Origin: Hyphomicrobiales bacterium
Lineage (GTDB): Bacteria; Pseudomonadota; Alphaproteobacteria; Rhizobiales; Aestuariivirgaceae
Reading direction: 5' to 3'
DNA length: 9,503 bases
Assembly: GCA_025362535.1 (NCBI GenBank)
Contig: JANYGE010000011.1
Coordinates: 1 to 9,503 of the forward strand
Position 1 is the first letter of the stretch. Each line of letters opens with the position of its first letter. The notes under the pieces are model-generated. The model had not been told where the DNA came from. It saw nothing but the letters and a program-made list of their open reading frames with translations, and did no database searches. Made by a program: the position numbers and the translations under genes. This document shows positions 7,029 to 9,503 of the stretch, one piece after another.

Positions 7029-9488
7029 ATGAGTCTTTTGCCTGAAAAATTCAAGGATTGGTTTGCCGCCAAGGGCTGGCACCCACGCCCGCATCAATTG
7101 CAAATGCTGGCGCATGGGCTAGCCGGGGAAAGCGCTTTGCTGATTTCCCCTACGGGTGGCGGCAAAACACTGGCGGGCTTTCTGCCTACTCTGGTGGAGC
7201 TGGCGGGCCTGCATGAAACCAACGGCATTCACACACTTTATATTTCGCCCCTAAAAGCCTTGGCGGTTGATATTGCGCGCAATCTGGGTGCACCCATTGC
7301 TGAAATGAACCTGCCGATCACAGTTGAAACCCGCACTGGCGATACGCCGCATTCCAGGCGCCAGCGCCAGCGCATTATTCCGCCGGATATTTTGATCACC
7401 ACGCCGGAGCAAGTCTCGCTGCTGATTGCCGATCCCACTGCGGCGCATTTGCTGCGCAGTTTGAAGGCTGTGATCATTGATGAGTTGCATTCAGTGGTGA
7501 GCAATAAGCGGGGTGTGCTTTTGTCACTCGCCCTCACGCGCTTAAAGACCCATGCACCAGCAGCGCGCTTCACTGGATTATCGGCAACAGTGGCTGATCC
7601 TGCTGCCTTGCTCGCATGGTTAGCCCCCCAGGCTAAACTTGTTTTGGGCATAGCGGGCGCGCCACCTGATATTCGGATTTTGGCTTCGGCGGAGCGTGTG
7701 CCATGGAGCGGGCATAGTGCGGTCTATGCCATTCCGGAAATTTACGCTGAGATTAAGAAGGCCAAAATGTCGCTGATATTTGTGAACACCCGCAGCCAAG
7801 CTGAATTGGTGTTCCAAGAATTGTGGCATGCCAATGATGATAATCTGCCCATTGCCTTGCATCACGGTTCGCTCGATGTGGCCCAGCGCCGCAAAGTGGA
7901 AGCGGCCATGGCGGAGAATAAACTAAGGGCTGTGGTCTGCACCTCCACGCTTGATCTCGGTATAGATTGGGGTGCCGTGGATTTTGTTGTGCATGTGGGC
8001 GCACCCAAAGGCTCATCGCGTTTATTGCAGCGCATTGGGCGGGCCAATCATCGTTTGGATGAGGCGAGCAATGCCATGCTGGTGCCTTCTAATCGGTTTG
8101 AGGTTTTGGAATGTGAGGCAGCCCGCCATGCCGCAGCAGAGGGTGCTCAGGATTCAGAATATCCTTCAGTGATGAAACTTGATGTGTTGGCGCAGCATAT
8201 TTTGGGTTGTGCCTGTGCCGGACCATTTGAGGCCGATCAACTCTATGCGGAGGTGATTTCTGCCTTCACCTATCGCAAGCTAACGCGCGAATTGTTTGAT
8301 CAGGCTTTGGATTATGTGGCCACAGGTGGTTATGCGCTGAAGGCCTATGAGCGCTATGCCAAACTCAAGCGCGATATAGCTGGCAAATATCGCCTTGCTC
8401 ATCCTTTATTGGCCCAGCGCTATAAAATGAATATGGGCACGATCATTGGCGCAGAAATGTTAAAGCTGCGCATTGCTGGGGTGCGCATGCGGGCTGGCAA
8501 ACGCATGGTGACTGGGGGCCGCGTTTTAGGCGAGCTTGAAGAATATTTCCTCAGCCAATTGCGCTTGGGCGATACTTTTTTATTCAGCGGCGAAGTGTTG
8601 CGCTTCGAGGGGCTTGATGAGTTTGGGGCTCTCGCCACGCGAGCCCCGGGGCGCGACCCGATGATCCCCTCCTATCAAGGTGGCAAGTTTCCGCTCTCCA
8701 CGTATTTGGCAGAGCGGGTGCGCGGCATTCTCGCTGATAAAGCCAAACAGCAGCATCTGCCCGCGCAAGTTAAAGACTGGCTCAACACGCAGAGCTGGGC
8801 TTCGGTTCTGCCACGGGCCAATCAAATGCTGGTCGAAACTTTTCCGCGCGCTGATAAGCATTATCTGGTGTGCTATCCTTTTGAGGGGCGCTTGGCGCAG
8901 CAAACCTTGGGCATGTTGCTCACCCGGCGCTTGGAGCGCTGGGGGGCCAAGCCCATGGGCTTTGTGGCCTCGGAATATGCGCTGGTGATTTGGGGCCTGA
9001 GTGATATGTCGGCGCTGGTGGCTGCGGGCAAGCTCTCGCTCGCCAAGCTGTTTGATGAAGATATGTTGGGTGATGACTTGGATGCCTGGTTGGCGGAATC
9101 GAATTTGATGAAACGCACGTTTCGAAATTGCGCCATCATTGCAGGTCTGATTGAGCGAAATTATCCCGGCAAAGAAAAAACCGCACGACAAGTGACGGTG
9201 AACACAGATTTGCTTTACGATGCGTTGCGCAGCCATCAGCCTGATCACATTCTGCTGCGTGCGGCATGGGATGATGCGGCAGAGGGTTTGATTGATGTAC
9301 ATCGCTTGGGGGCCATGTTGAAACGCGTTAAAAACCAGATTGTGCATAAGGCTTTGGAGCGTGTCTCGCCACTCGCCGTTCCGGTGCTGCTTGAGATTGG
9401 ACGCGAATCAATTTACGGCGAAGCTCATGATGCCCTTCTCGCCGAAGCCGCTGACGACCTCATTTCAGAAGCCACACGGCTTGTCTAA
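7029..9488 (+). CDS. Ligase-associated DNA damage response DEXH box helicase (Lhr-like)
   Basis: This is a superfamily 2 ATPase of the Lhr-like group. In proteobacteria it is usually encoded with an ATP-dependent DNA ligase, a beta-CASP-type exonuclease and the phosphoesterase PdeM, and is thought to act in DNA repair. Motifs are Walker A PTGGGKT (residues 41-47), SPLKALA (73-79), DELH (151-154), LSAT (184-187), IFVNTRS (250-256), STLDLGIDWG (306-315) and QRIGRANHR (334-342). A long C-terminal region follows, with winged-helix and Lhr-type domains expected. Length is 819, as usual for this subfamily. The ATG at 7029 gives the family-type N-terminus LPEKFKDWFAAKGW and has AAGG just upstream. 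The open frame continues back to 6744, but that part is antisense to the MATE gene. Only 45 bp separate it from the divergent MATE start. Its expected partners would lie beyond the window, if present. Confidence 0.93.
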   Translation: MSLLPEKFKDWFAAKGWHPRPHQLQMLAHGLAGESALLISPTGGGKTLAGFLPTLVELAGLHETNGIHTLYISPLKALAVDIARNLGAPIAEMNLPITVETRTGDTPHSRRQRQRIIPPDILITTPEQVSLLIADPTAAHLLRSLKAVIIDELHSVVSNKRGVLLSLALTRLKTHAPAARFTGLSATVADPAALLAWLAPQAKLVLGIAGAPPDIRILASAERVPWSGHSAVYAIPEIYAEIKKAKMSLIFVNTRSQAELVFQELWHANDDNLPIALHHGSLDVAQRRKVEAAMAENKLRAVVCTSTLDLGIDWGAVDFVVHVGAPKGSSRLLQRIGRANHRLDEASNAMLVPSNRFEVLECEAARHAAAEGAQDSEYPSVMKLDVLAQHILGCACAGPFEADQLYAEVISAFTYRKLTRELFDQALDYVATGGYALKAYERYAKLKRDIAGKYRLAHPLLAQRYKMNMGTIIGAEMLKLRIAGVRMRAGKRMVTGGRVLGELEEYFLSQLRLGDTFLFSGEVLRFEGLDEFGALATRAPGRDPMIPSYQGGKFPLSTYLAERVRGILADKAKQQHLPAQVKDWLNTQSWASVLPRANQMLVETFPRADKHYLVCYPFEGRLAQQTLGMLLTRRLERWGAKPMGFVASEYALVIWGLSDMSALVAAGKLSLAKLFDEDMLGDDLDAWLAESNLMKRTFRNCAIIAGLIERNYPGKEKTARQVTVNTDLLYDALRSHQPDHILLRAAWDDAAEGLIDVHRLGAMLKRVKNQIVHKALERVSPLAVPVLLEIGRESIYGEAHDALLAEAADDLISEATRLV

Positions 9489-9503
9489 AATTCATAAAAT
9501 AGC

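Noticed and set aside
6984..7115. N-terminal extension of the MATE protein by up to 44 residues
   Set aside because: It overlaps the start and Walker A-proximal region of the divergent helicase and is hydrophilic where family members begin directly with the first helix.
8580..9347. Long minus-strand open frame of 255 codons
   Set aside because: It is a shadow of the helicase C-terminal region. It shows no recognisable motif, and the plus-strand frame is clearly coding.

Overview
The window reads as a compact stretch of chromosome from an alphaproteobacterium of moderate GC, perhaps a member of Hyphomicrobiales. Three things support this. Lysyl-tRNA synthetase is the class I (archaeal-type) form, which is common in this class. 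The last gene is the 'ligase-associated' Lhr-like DEXH helicase, whose length and motifs match proteobacterial members. Two promoters carry a TTGACC -35 element. The genus cannot be told from the sequence. There is no sign of mobile DNA, CRISPR or phage.

Layout, left to right. A tRNA-Thr(CGU) gene and a class I lysyl-tRNA synthetase gene (lysK) lie on the minus strand, each with its own recognisable promoter. Divergent from lysK, across a 95-bp spacer, is a plus-strand run of three genes. The first is a large XPD/DinG-type iron-sulfur helicase of 938 residues with a long N-terminal extension. The second is a small NADPH-dependent FMN reductase-type flavoprotein joined to the helicase by an ATGA overlap. 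The third is a small TerB-like protein. Next comes a minus-strand MATE (DinF-type) multidrug/toxin exporter. It converges on the TerB-like gene and overlaps it by 13 bp, through a palindrome that encodes the same last three residues on both strands. Divergent from the MATE gene, after only 45 bp, is the 819-residue ligase-associated helicase, which ends 15 bp before the window edge.

How the genes might work together. The tRNA and lysK serve translation. The two helicases are SF2 enzymes of different branches: XPD-like with an Fe-S cluster, and Lhr-like. Both are expected to act in DNA repair. The second normally works with a DNA ligase, an exonuclease and a phosphoesterase that are not visible here. 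The flavoprotein, TerB-like protein and MATE exporter fit a general stress or detoxification theme, but no shared pathway is evident.

No clearly new multi-gene system was found. The points most worth a second look are: a degenerate exonuclease-like N-terminus on the first helicase; an Asn in place of the usual proton-coupling Asp of the MATE exporter; inverted repeats placed over the -10 elements of the tRNA and lysK promoters; and the palindromic convergent gene end.
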